Assembly (NCBI GenBank): GCA_944324195.1
Contig: CALUVJ010000006.1
Coordinates: forward strand, 1-41,759
Length of the DNA: 41,759 nucleotides
Origin: Candidatus Gastranaerophilales bacterium
Lineage (GTDB): Bacteria; Cyanobacteriota; Vampirovibrionia; Gastranaerophilales; Gastranaerophilaceae
Direction: 5' to 3'
Shown here: in pieces, positions 17,799 through 25,318 of the stretch
How positions within the stretch are numbered: the stretch's first letter is position 1
Layout: every line of letters begins with the position of its first letter
The notes under the pieces: generated by a model
What the model was told of the DNA's origin: nothing
Databases searched by the model: none
What the model saw: only the letters and a program-made list of their open reading frames with translations
Made by a program: the position numbers and the translations under genes

Positions 17799-17880
17799 AA
17801 GTGACTGAGTGATTAAGTGATAAAGATATTAATTTATTAAATCACTTATTCACCTAGTCACTTAGTCACCTAGTCACTTT
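17799..17880. repeat. Inverted heptad repeat between the large and small subunit genes
   Basis: AAGTGACTGAGTGATTAAGT at about 17799-17818 is the imperfect inverse of the run ATCACTTATTCACCTAGTCA near 17841-17860. About 20 of 23 positions pair around an AT-rich loop. A further CTTAGTCACCTAGTCACTT lies downstream. It is the largest gap inside the operon's 3' half and could form an mRNA hairpin just before the Shine-Dalgarno of the next gene (GAGGT at about 17888). Confidence 0.75.
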
Positions 17881-17898
17881 ATAAAAAGAGGTAAAAAA

Positions 17899-18636
17899 AT
17901 GCTATCAGATACAATAAAACTAAAATATTTTCAAGGAAATCAATTTATACCGGATATTCAGAATGCTCCGATGAGGAGTCAGTTTAGAGGATTTCCGGTA
18001 CTAAAGAATTGCGGTAACGTTGATGAGACAGTTTGTCCGACAGGTGCTCTTAAAACAAATCCTTTATCTATAGATTTGGGAAAATGCACTTTGTGCGGGA
18101 ACTGCAAGGGTGAATGCGTAGAATTTACAAATCACTACAAACTTGCGTCGACTTCACGAGAAAAACTTGTTATTACTGAGGGTATGTCTCCTGAAGAGTT
18201 TGAAAAAGCTGCAATTCAATCAAGAAAAGAAATTTTAAGAGTTTTTTCAAAATCTCTTAAATTAAGGCAAGTTTCGGCAGCAGGCTGCAATGGTTGTGAA
18301 ATGGAATTGAATGCTTGTTCCAACTGCAATTTTGATATGGGAAGATTTGGTATCGATTTTGTGGCATCTCCGCGTCATGCAGACGGTATCGTAATTACTG
18401 GCCCGATTTCCGAGAATATGGCTTATGCTCTGGAGGATTGTTATAAATCTACTCCGGATCCTAAAATCGTAATTTTGGCCGGTGCTTGTGCAATTTCTGG
18501 CGGAGTATTTCAAAATTCTTCAAAATTAAACAGAGAATTTTTAGAAAAATACCCTATAGATTTATATATTCCGGGGTGTCCAATTCATCCGTTGACATTT
18601 ATTAACGCTGTACTTGATTTTATATCAAAGAAATAG
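17899..18636 (+). CDS. Ferredoxin-NuoB/HyfI fusion, small subunit of Ehr-type complex
   Basis: A 245-residue protein joining two subunits that are separate (HyfH and HyfI) in E. coli hydrogenase-4. The N-terminal part (about 1-80) is a ferredoxin-like module with one full [4Fe-4S] motif, CTLCGNCKGEC (C63, C66, C69, C73). An upstream degenerate site has only C38 and C46 (CGN...VCPTGAL). The C-terminal part is the NuoB/hydrogenase small-subunit core with the four proximal-cluster cysteines C130 and C133 (GCNGCE), C197 (LAGAC) and C227 (PGCP). It is the last gene of the operon and ends 3 nt from a convergent gene. It would pass electrons between a ferredoxin-type donor and the large subunit. Confidence 0.88.
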   Translation: MLSDTIKLKYFQGNQFIPDIQNAPMRSQFRGFPVLKNCGNVDETVCPTGALKTNPLSIDLGKCTLCGNCKGECVEFTNHYKLASTSREKLVITEGMSPEEFEKAAIQSRKEILRVFSKSLKLRQVSAAGCNGCEMELNACSNCNFDMGRFGIDFVASPRHADGIVITGPISENMAYALEDCYKSTPDPKIVILAGACAISGGVFQNSSKLNREFLEKYPIDLYIPGCPIHPLTFINAVLDFISKK

Positions 18637-18638
18637 TT

Positions 18639-18992
18639 TTATATTCCGAAATAAAGCCGATTAAGTTCCGCAACTGTCATTGCTCCCAGCCGTGATTCCT
18701 CCAGCCGGGTTCTCTCTGACATTTGAGAATCTTGTACACCTTCAAGCGGTTGTATTTTCAGCTCTTGTTTTTGTTCTTCCTGCTGCCGGGTTTGAATTTT
18801 TTGTATTAATTCCGCTTTGGCCTGCTCTAATTTTCCTTTATCAATTTGTTTGTTACCGCTCGGTGCTATTCCAAAGCGCATAAGTTCTTGGAGTATCCTT
18901 AAATACTCAGGATCAGAATAATGATTTATTGCACTAATAGCAGCTACCAAAATTGCACTCCTAAATGTAAAGTTATATAACAAATTATACAT
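18639..18992 (-). CDS. Small hypothetical protein
   Basis: A 117-residue protein I do not recognise. Residues 1-22 form a mildly hydrophobic segment (FRSAILVAAISAI), possibly a membrane helix. Then comes EYLRILQELMRFGIAPSGNK, then a highly charged helical stretch (about 50-85) rich in Lys, Glu and Gln that is probably coiled coil. The end reads MTVAELNRLYFGI. It converges with the last gene of the Ehr-like operon, 2 nt apart. A GGTGG about 12 nt before the ATG is a weak ribosome-binding site. No context points to function. Confidence 0.6.
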   Translation of the reverse strand: MYNLLYNFTFRSAILVAAISAINHYSDPEYLRILQELMRFGIAPSGNKQIDKGKLEQAKAELIQKIQTRQQEEQKQELKIQPLEGVQDSQMSERTRLEESRLGAMTVAELNRLYFGI

Positions 18993-19116
18993 TTAATTAA
19001 TTCCACCAAATGAGTGATTTATAACAGTCAACTGTTAATATCTTTACAAAAATTTACGAATACGATAAAATATAAGAATATTAAGTTAATATTTTGTAAC
19101 AAACTGGCAATAAAAT

Positions 19117-19145
19117 TTGTTTTGGTTTTTTAGATAAAATATAAT
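19117..19145 (+). promoter_or_regulatory. Sigma-70-type promoter of the TpsB-like gene
   Basis: TTGTTT (19117-19122), a 17-nt spacer and TATAAT (19140-19145), about 55 nt before the preferred start codon. Confidence 0.65.
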
Positions 19146-19200
19146 GTCAGGTGTACAGTAATATTACAACCCAATAATGAAATTTAGGAATACGGAAATT

Positions 19201-20979
19201 ATGAAGAAACAATTAGGCTATTTGCTTGCAATTTTATGTCTTTTATCTGTAAATAAAGTATTTGCAGATCCGATGGCGGGTACAGTTTTGCCGGCTCAAG
19301 TTCAAGCCGAGTTAGGCGGGTATAACCCGGGGGCATACAACACAACAGAATTGCAAAATATTAATCATTATGAAGTAGACAAAAGTTATATTCAGTCTTT
19401 TGACGATGTGACAAAAGATGAACAGATTTATGATGCTACAATAGAAGAAAATCAAGCTCGTGAGGGTGTTTTATACAATCCCCACTTCTTATTGCAGAAA
19501 ATAAATTTTGAAGGAAATACACAAATCCCGACTGAAGAGCTTGAAAAATTAGGCTTGGAAGTTTTAGGCGAAGATATTTTCTTTGATGAACTTTTAGAAG
19601 TTTGTCAAAAGGTAACTAATTACTATAGAGCAAAAGGGTATCTGACTTCATATGCAACAGTTCCGCCGCAAAGAATTGTTGATGGTGTTGCTACCATCAA
19701 AATTGTCGAAAGTAAGGTGGGCGAATTAAATATTGAAGGTGAAAAATGGACAAGAGAATGGTACCTTCGTCATATAATTATGGGCAAGGCAGGGCTTAGA
19801 GAAGGTGATGTATTTAACGCTAAAAACCTTCAAAGAGCAATGAAAGAAATTAACCGCGAAGATTATGTGCAGGTACAAACAGAGGTAGAAAGACAACAGG
19901 AAGGTGAAGAAAATACTGCAATAACCTTGAATGTAAGAGACAGATTCCCGGTAAATCTGAATTTCTCATATGATGATTACGGTCGTTCATATACCGGTGC
20001 TCAAAGAGTTTCATTCCTTGTTGGGATGGATAACTTAACAGGTTTGGGCGATAAAATATACGGCGGTACTATTCTATCTTCAGGAGCTACCGGTTGGATG
20101 GCCGGGTATTCACTTCCGGTATCTTCATACGGAACCAGATTGTCGTTCGATTTCTCCGATTCTCATGTAAGATTAGGCGGACCTTACAAGAATTTGAATG
20201 TAAAAGGTAATGCTCAAAGCTATTTCTTCAAATTAACTCAGCCGCTTATCCAAACTGCTAAATCAGATTTAATTTTATATACCGGTTATGATTATGTAAA
20301 TGCAAATACTTCTGCATATATAGCAGGCAATCCTTTAAGATTATCAAATTATAACCTCCACGTATGGCGTTCAGGCTTATATGGTATGACAGATGACAAT
20401 TACGGACGTTGGATTGGTAATTTCGGATTTGATTTCGGTTTGACAGGGGACGGACACGGTGCAATACAAGATACAACATTTGTTAAATTGACTGCCGGCG
20501 CTACCCGTGTACAAAGGTTGTTCGGACGCGGTTTAGGTATTGTAAGAGTTGGCGGTCAATATTCACCTAATAAATTATTTGCAGCAGAACAAATGCAAAT
20601 GGGCGGACCGTATACTTTGAGAGGTTACCAGCCTGCAGAATTAATCGGTGACTATGGTGTTACCGGTACTGTTGAATATCGTTTCCCTGTACCGTTCCTG
20701 GATAGAGTCGCTCCTAAGATTGATGAAAGATTAAAACTGGCTGTGTTCTATGATTGGGGCTGGTTGGGTGAAAATGGAAATATTTATAACTATCCGCAAT
20801 CATTCTTGCATTCAGTTGGTTTCGGAACATATGTTAACTTTACTGATTGGCTGACTGCGCAAATCGGTGTAGGTTTCCCTCTGGGAAGAGATTACAACGA
20901 AAATACTGCAAGATTTTATTTCAGTGTTAATTCAGACTTAGATAGATTAATTCCGCTAAGGAATCCTGAAAAACTGTAG
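19201..20979 (+). CDS. TpsB-type outer-membrane transporter (ShlB/FhaC/HecB family)
   Basis: A 592-residue outer-membrane beta-barrel of the Omp85/two-partner-secretion superfamily, which exports a large TpsA partner across the outer membrane. A signal peptide runs over residues 1-23 (MKKQLGYLLAILCLLSV, cleavage near VFA-DP). Two POTRA domains follow (about 85-245): LLQKINFEGNTQIPTEEL begins the first and VGELNIEGEKWTREW the second. From about 245 the sequence alternates in beta-barrel fashion, with the superfamily YTLRGYQPAEL (VRGY-type, lid-loop) motif at about 470. I chose the ATG at 19201 because AGGAATACGGA precedes it. An in-frame ATG at 19177 would put eight polar residues before the signal. 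No TpsA gene is adjacent. Confidence 0.88.
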   Translation: MKKQLGYLLAILCLLSVNKVFADPMAGTVLPAQVQAELGGYNPGAYNTTELQNINHYEVDKSYIQSFDDVTKDEQIYDATIEENQAREGVLYNPHFLLQKINFEGNTQIPTEELEKLGLEVLGEDIFFDELLEVCQKVTNYYRAKGYLTSYATVPPQRIVDGVATIKIVESKVGELNIEGEKWTREWYLRHIIMGKAGLREGDVFNAKNLQRAMKEINREDYVQVQTEVERQQEGEENTAITLNVRDRFPVNLNFSYDDYGRSYTGAQRVSFLVGMDNLTGLGDKIYGGTILSSGATGWMAGYSLPVSSYGTRLSFDFSDSHVRLGGPYKNLNVKGNAQSYFFKLTQPLIQTAKSDLILYTGYDYVNANTSAYIAGNPLRLSNYNLHVWRSGLYGMTDDNYGRWIGNFGFDFGLTGDGHGAIQDTTFVKLTAGATRVQRLFGRGLGIVRVGGQYSPNKLFAAEQMQMGGPYTLRGYQPAELIGDYGVTGTVEYRFPVPFLDRVAPKIDERLKLAVFYDWGWLGENGNIYNYPQSFLHSVGFGTYVNFTDWLTAQIGVGFPLGRDYNENTARFYFSVNSDLDRLIPLRNPEKL

Positions 20980-20990
20980 TATAGAATAAA

Positions 20991-21039
20991 TACAAAACAA
21001 GGGGGCAAAATTCTTTGAATTTTGCCCCCTTGTTTTGTA
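20991..21039. terminator. Long perfect hairpin after the TpsB-like gene
   Basis: A 23-bp perfect stem (20991-21013 with 21017-21039) closes a 3-nt TTT loop. Its GC core is GGGGGC / GCCCCC, and it ends in TTGTTTTGTAA. Terminator in the plus direction; the symmetric A/T flanks would allow both. Confidence 0.85.
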
Positions 21040-21128
21040 ACAAAATGTAACAATTATGGTAATATTCTTAAAGTTTTACAGATTTGTGCCGTAAATAAAT
21101 ATTGTAAGATGTTTATAAAGGAGTAATT

Positions 21129-21962
21129 ATGCCGGAAATTAATATTAACAATTATGCCCGATTAATAGCACAAAAACTGGATTCTCAGGATAGTAATGCA
21201 GGGGATAATAAAATAGAAGCGTCCATTTGGAATAAATTTGTTGCAGATAAAGGCGGGAAAACTATAAATAATAATATTACATTAGATAATGCCGTAAAAT
21301 CAATATCATCGTATCTTGTAAATAATGCAAAATCTCTCGGAAAATCAGTTGAAGCGTTGGCACAAGAATGGCTTGGCGGAAAACCTGCGTTAAATGCCGA
21401 CAATTTGGCAGCTTCTTTAGCAGAAAACAATCAAAAAGATGTAAAATTGGAAACTGATCCGGACAAAATTAAAGAAAAGCATGAAAAAGCTATGGTAGAA
21501 TTAAAGGCAAAATATAATAAAACTTTAGAAATTGCACAAAAAGAAAAAGCAAGCAACGGTTTAACGTATGAAAAGGCTACGGATATAATGGCTGAGATAA
21601 GACGTAAGTTGAATGATATCAGCTTTGTATTTATTGCTAAAGATGAAAATGATAGAGGGAGCTGGCACCGGAATACAGACGAAGAGTTCATAACTTTATT
21701 AGAACAGGTTTGTAATACACAAAAAGAGTATTCCGAACAATTAAAGCAGCTGCTTCAGGAGTTTAAGAATGCGTACGCTGCCAAAAAAGAATTAGAGGAA
21801 AAATATCCTGATTTAAAAAATTTATCTGCTTTGAAAGCAAGAATTGCCAATAGTGAATACTTTTTTAATCTTTTTGAAGATGCTGCCGATAAAATTAGAG
21901 AGCACCATAATGATATCGCTGAAAACAAAAAAGATACTCAGGAAACCCAAGACAATAACTAG
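21129..21962 (+). CDS. Coiled-coil protein of the EF-hand-like family
   Basis: A 277-residue protein without signal peptide or membrane segment; function unknown. The N-terminal 80 residues (MPEININNYARLIAQKL, then DSNAGDNKIEASIWNKFV) resemble the N-termini of the proteins at 7631 and 39753, including the D-x-N...DNK-I-E element of a degenerate EF loop. Residues about 100-265 are highly charged and helical, with long coiled-coil stretches (KIKEKHEKAMVELKAKYNK and QLKQLLQEFKNAYAAKKELE). A clear Shine-Dalgarno (AAAGGAG) precedes the ATG. It converges with purA with only 2 nt between stop codons. Confidence 0.75.
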   Translation: MPEININNYARLIAQKLDSQDSNAGDNKIEASIWNKFVADKGGKTINNNITLDNAVKSISSYLVNNAKSLGKSVEALAQEWLGGKPALNADNLAASLAENNQKDVKLETDPDKIKEKHEKAMVELKAKYNKTLEIAQKEKASNGLTYEKATDIMAEIRRKLNDISFVFIAKDENDRGSWHRNTDEEFITLLEQVCNTQKEYSEQLKQLLQEFKNAYAAKKELEEKYPDLKNLSALKARIANSEYFFNLFEDAADKIREHHNDIAENKKDTQETQDNN

Positions 21963-21964
21963 AG

Positions 21965-23239
21965 TTACCTTAAAATAGTTTGTTCTCTGTCAGGGCCTAC
22001 ACTTATTATGCCGATAGGGGCTCCTATAAGATCTTCTACTTTTTCTATATATTTTTTTGCGTTTTCCGGTAAATCATTATAGTTTCTTATATTACTGATT
22101 GGTGTTTTCCATCCCGGCATTGTCTCATAGATAGGTTCAAGATACTTGTGAATAAAAATATCTGTCGGGTATGTTGTATAAACTTTATCATTTCTGCAAT
22201 CTTTATAAGCAGTGCAGATTTTTATTTCGTCGAATGTATCAAAAACGTCAATCTTTGTAAGTGCAACATTTGTAATACCGCCTACCAGAACGGCATATTT
22301 CATAATTACAGAGTCAAACCAGCCGCATCTTCTCGGTCTGCCGGTTGTAACCCCGAATTCATGTCCGATATTTTGTATTTTCTTTCCTGTATCATCATTA
22401 AGCTCTGTGACAAAAGGACCTTCTCCTACTCTTGTTACATAAGCTTTGGAAACCCCTATAACCTCTTCTATCATTGCAGGACCGTAGCCGCTTCCTGTTG
22501 CAGCACCGCCGCCGATAGGGTTTGAACTTGTTACAAAAGGATATGTTCCGTAGTCTATGTCCAGCATAACTCCCTGGGCACCTTCAAAAAGGATTTTTTT
22601 ATCTTTGTATCTGTTTAGCATGTCTTGCCATTCAAAGCATACATATGGTTTAAACAGCTCCGCATATTTTTCACAAAGCGAGAGTATACAATCTTTGGTA
22701 TATTCTTCTATACCATAAACATTTTTTAACATTTTATTTTTTAAAGGCAGAATTATATCCAATTTTTCATTTAAAGCTTCAAAAGAATATAAATCCTGTA
22801 TTTTAAAACCTATTCGGTTAACTTTATCTGTATAGGTAGGTCCTATACCTTTTTTTGTGGTTCCGATTTTTCCTTTTCCGGAATGTGTTTCACTGTAACC
22901 GTCTATTTCTATATGATACGGCATTGTAATTGATGCCAGAGGAGAAATCTTTAAATTTTTAAAATTAACTCCTTCGTTTTTAAGTTCGTTAAGCTCTCTT
23001 TCAAAAGATTCCGGGTGTATAACTGTTCCGGCACCCAAAAAACAAATAGTATTATCATATAGTATACCGGAAGGGATAAGATGAAATTTATAAGTCTTGC
23101 CGCCGGTTACGACAGTATGTCCGGCGTTACATCCTCCCTGATATCGGATAATTAAATCAGCTCTGCTGCTGATTAAATCCGTTATTTTTGCTTTACCTTC
23201 ATCACCCCATTGAGCTCCAATGACTACAGTATTTTTCAT
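21965..23239 (-). CDS. purA: Adenylosuccinate synthetase
   Basis: A 424-residue GTP-dependent enzyme converting IMP and aspartate to adenylosuccinate, the first committed step to AMP. The length is normal. Family motifs are all present: GAQWGDEGKAKITD at residues 8-21, YQGGCNAGHTVV, GKGKIGTTKKGIGPTYTDK, FEGAQGVMLDIDYGTYPFVTSSNP, TRVGEGPFVTEL and TTGRPRRCGWFD. A Shine-Dalgarno (GGCGGAGATG) precedes the ATG. A terminator hairpin upstream separates it from the small gene at 23292, so it is transcribed on its own. Confidence 0.97.
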   Translation of the reverse strand: MKNTVVIGAQWGDEGKAKITDLISSRADLIIRYQGGCNAGHTVVTGGKTYKFHLIPSGILYDNTICFLGAGTVIHPESFERELNELKNEGVNFKNLKISPLASITMPYHIEIDGYSETHSGKGKIGTTKKGIGPTYTDKVNRIGFKIQDLYSFEALNEKLDIILPLKNKMLKNVYGIEEYTKDCILSLCEKYAELFKPYVCFEWQDMLNRYKDKKILFEGAQGVMLDIDYGTYPFVTSSNPIGGGAATGSGYGPAMIEEVIGVSKAYVTRVGEGPFVTELNDDTGKKIQNIGHEFGVTTGRPRRCGWFDSVIMKYAVLVGGITNVALTKIDVFDTFDEIKICTAYKDCRNDKVYTTYPTDIFIHKYLEPIYETMPGWKTPISNIRNYNDLPENAKKYIEKVEDLIGAPIGIISVGPDREQTILR

Positions 23240-23258
23240 TAAAACATCTCCGCCTAAA

Positions 23259-23280
23259 AAAGCCGGTTTTTACCGGCTTT
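23259..23280 (-). terminator. Terminator of the small Cys-protein transcript
   Basis: AGCCGGT / ACCGGCT stem (23261-23267 with 23272-23278), flanked by A and T runs. On the minus strand it ends CTTTTTTAGG, between the 69-residue gene and purA. Confidence 0.8.
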
Positions 23281-23291
23281 ATAAAATTTGT

Positions 23292-23501
23292 TTAAGCATT
23301 ATTTGCTTTAGCCTGCTTTGCTTTCGCTTGTTTTGCCTGAACATCAAGCATTGCATTATGTGCCATCATATAGACAGAACATATTTTGTAGTTTTTTAAA
23401 TACCATGCACAATTTTCTTGCATACAAACAATTTCAACTTGAGAGCCGACGCTCATAAGAGGACATAAAGGTATTGCTTTTTCTTGATCACGAGGTGCCA
23501 T
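23292..23501 (-). CDS. Small four-cysteine protein
   Basis: A 69-residue protein of unknown function. Cysteines occur as LCPLMS, then VCMQENCAW, then KICSV, the C-P-x-x-S ... C-x4-C-A-W ... C pattern seen in many small bacterial proteins and suggestive of a metal or Fe-S site. The tail is a simple KQAKAKQAKA repeat. Shine-Dalgarno AGGAGA is well placed. It lies 15 nt downstream of the NfnA-like gene on the same strand and is followed by a terminator. The two are therefore probably one operon, and it may serve that redox enzyme; this is inference. Confidence 0.7.
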   Translation of the reverse strand: MAPRDQEKAIPLCPLMSVGSQVEIVCMQENCAWYLKNYKICSVYMMAHNAMLDVQAKQAKAKQAKANNA

Positions 23502-23516
23502 TAATTATCTCCTATA

Positions 23517-24356
23517 TTATTTATCTGCCATTTTTAACAAGTTACAGTTTTCACTGCGTTTTTGTTCTTGTTCTTTATAAACTTTTGTTCGGTTAATAAC
23601 TTCATCAAAATCGATTTCATGAGCATTAAAATCAGGACCGTCAACACACGCAAATTTTGTTTCGCCGCCGACTGTAATTCTGCAAGCTCCGCACATGCCC
23701 GTACCGTCAACCATAATAGGATTCATGCTTGCTTCGGTGTAAATCTCTTTGTCTCTGGTCATGTCCGCAACAGCCCGCATCATCGGCATAGGCCCTACTG
23801 CTATTGCATAATCAATTTTTTCACTGTTTATAAGTCTCTCGAGAACCTGTGTTACAAATCCCTTTTCTCCTAGCGTACCGTCATCCGTAGTGATAAAGAG
23901 TTCTGTACAAGCATCTTTCATCTTATCTTGCCAGAATATAAGGTCTTTAGTTTTTGCGCCCATAATCATATAAACCTTATTTCCGGCATTCTTAAATGCT
24001 TTTGCTATAAGGTAGCATGGAGCTGCACCGTAACCTCCGGCAAGACAAACTACCGTTCCGTATTTCTTTATATGTGTAGGCTGCCCGAGAGGGCCTACAA
24101 TATCAGGAATTTCATCCCCGACATCCAGGCATGCTAATTTTTTGGTAGAGTAACCAACTGCCATAAATACAAGTGTCAGGGCTCCTGTAGACTTGTCAAC
24201 GTCAGCTATTGTAAGCGGAACTCTTTCTCCTTGTTCTTCTGCCCGAAAAATGATAAACTGCCCTGCCTGAGCATTACGGACAACAAAAGGTGCATCAATA
24301 GTTATTTCGTATTGATTTGGACAAAGCTCTCTTTTTGATAATATTTTATAGCCCAT
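23517..24356 (-). CDS. NfnA/SudB-like ferredoxin:NAD(P) oxidoreductase FAD subunit
   Basis: A 279-residue flavoprotein of the ferredoxin-NADP reductase superfamily, subgroup NfnA/sulfide dehydrogenase subunit B (also close to PyrK). The N-terminal FAD-binding barrel includes GQFIIFRAEEQGERVPLTIA (about 32-51). The NAD(P) domain has CLAGGYGAAPCYLIAKA (about 104-120) and AVGPMPMMRAV (about 186-196). The C-terminal [2Fe-2S] site is DGTGMCGACRITV plus a later FAC, with C222, C225 and C237 as visible ligands. In the known enzyme it works with an NfnB/GltD-like subunit for flavin-based electron bifurcation. No such gene is adjacent, so the partner must be elsewhere. Shine-Dalgarno GAGGAG is present. 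Confidence 0.85.
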   Translation of the reverse strand: MGYKILSKRELCPNQYEITIDAPFVVRNAQAGQFIIFRAEEQGERVPLTIADVDKSTGALTLVFMAVGYSTKKLACLDVGDEIPDIVGPLGQPTHIKKYGTVVCLAGGYGAAPCYLIAKAFKNAGNKVYMIMGAKTKDLIFWQDKMKDACTELFITTDDGTLGEKGFVTQVLERLINSEKIDYAIAVGPMPMMRAVADMTRDKEIYTEASMNPIMVDGTGMCGACRITVGGETKFACVDGPDFNAHEIDFDEVINRTKVYKEQEQKRSENCNLLKMADK

Positions 24357-24424
24357 CTAACTAAGCTCCTCTTACATATAGTATATTACCACAAATATCA
24401 AGCACACTCAATAGAAAACAAAAA

Positions 24425-24451
24425 AAAACCTTTCTAAATTTGAAAGGTTTT
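24425..24451 (-). terminator. Terminator after the rmuC-response regulator operon
   Basis: AAAACCTTTC / GAAAGGTTTT stem with a 7-nt loop; A and T runs flank both sides, so it could act in both directions. It lies 170 nt downstream of the response-regulator stop. The rest of that gap (24452-24622) is AT-rich and I see no gene in it. Confidence 0.75.
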
Positions 24452-24622
24452 GGAATTTTTTTTAATTAATTCCTCATGTGTAGAAGGTTAGTATGTAGGT
24501 TGTATGAAAGGTTTGTATTATGATTGACGTTATATATATATAAAGAATAATAAGTATGCAAAATTGCAAAAATTTCCGGAAGTTTTACAATTCTTTACAT
24601 ATATAGCATACTTTATGAATTT

Positions 24623-25318
24623 TTAAATATTTAATTTATATCCGCCGCCATAAATTGTTTCAATGTATTTTTTTCCGTCAGAAATTTTATCAATCTTGCT
24701 TCTAAGATGTCTTATATGAACTCTTATTGTTTCAACGTTGTCGTCAGGTTCATATCCCCAAATTTCTTTTAATAACCTTGCTCCGGATACCATATTTCCA
24801 TGATTTTGGAATAAAAGATTAAAAATATCATATTCTATAGGAGTTAATTTTTGAACTTTGTCATTAATTTTGACACTGTAACTTTCAGGTATGAGTGTAA
24901 TTTCCTTGTAAGTTAAAAGTTCTCTGACTGCTAAAGATTTTGGTATCTGATTTGTCCGTTTCAAAAGTGCTCTTACACGTACAATAAGTTCATCAATTTC
25001 AAAAGGCTTTGTTAAATAATCATCTACTCCGATATTAAAACCTTCAACTTTGTTATTTAATTCTGATAATGCAGTCAGCATGATAATCGGTGTTTCTGCA
25101 ATTGGCGGATATTGTCTGACTCTTTGAGCCATGGTATAACCGTCAACATCAGGCATCATGATATCTAATATAATTAGTGAAGGCTCTTCCTGTTTAGCCT
25201 TTGCAAAGCCTTCAACCCCGTTGAAGGCTTGAATTACATTATACCCCTGCAATTCCAGGTTTACTTTTATAAGCTCATTTATTGCTATATCATCATCAAC
25301 AACAAGAATTTTAGTCAT
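24623..25318 (-). CDS. OmpR/PhoB-family response regulator
   Basis: A 231-residue two-component regulator. The receiver domain (1-120) has the acidic pocket DDD at 8-10, phosphoacceptor D52 (LDIMMPDVDG), T82 and K104 (LTKPF). The C-terminal winged helix (about 135-231) ends with ETIRVHIRHLRSKID and YIETIYGGGYKLNI, as in OmpR/PhoB proteins that bind DNA repeats. I prefer the ATG at 25318; a GTG at 25330 would add four residues without a ribosome-binding site. The start overlaps the rmuC stop codon by 8 nt, so translation is coupled. No histidine kinase gene lies in the window, so its sensor is unknown. Confidence 0.92.
   Translation of the reverse strand: MTKILVVDDDIAINELIKVNLELQGYNVIQAFNGVEGFAKAKQEEPSLIILDIMMPDVDGYTMAQRVRQYPPIAETPIIMLTALSELNNKVEGFNIGVDDYLTKPFEIDELIVRVRALLKRTNQIPKSLAVRELLTYKEITLIPESYSVKINDKVQKLTPIEYDIFNLLFQNHGNMVSGARLLKEIWGYEPDDNVETIRVHIRHLRSKIDKISDGKKYIETIYGGGYKLNI

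Noticed and set aside
6541-17880. CRISPR arrays at the heptad tracts
   Set aside because: Period is 7 nt with no unique spacers, and there are no cas genes.
11155-18636. Reading the operon as a functional hydrogenase-4 (hyf)
   Set aside because: One cysteine of each NiFe-ligating pair is serine and no maturation genes are nearby, so hyf gene symbols would mislead.
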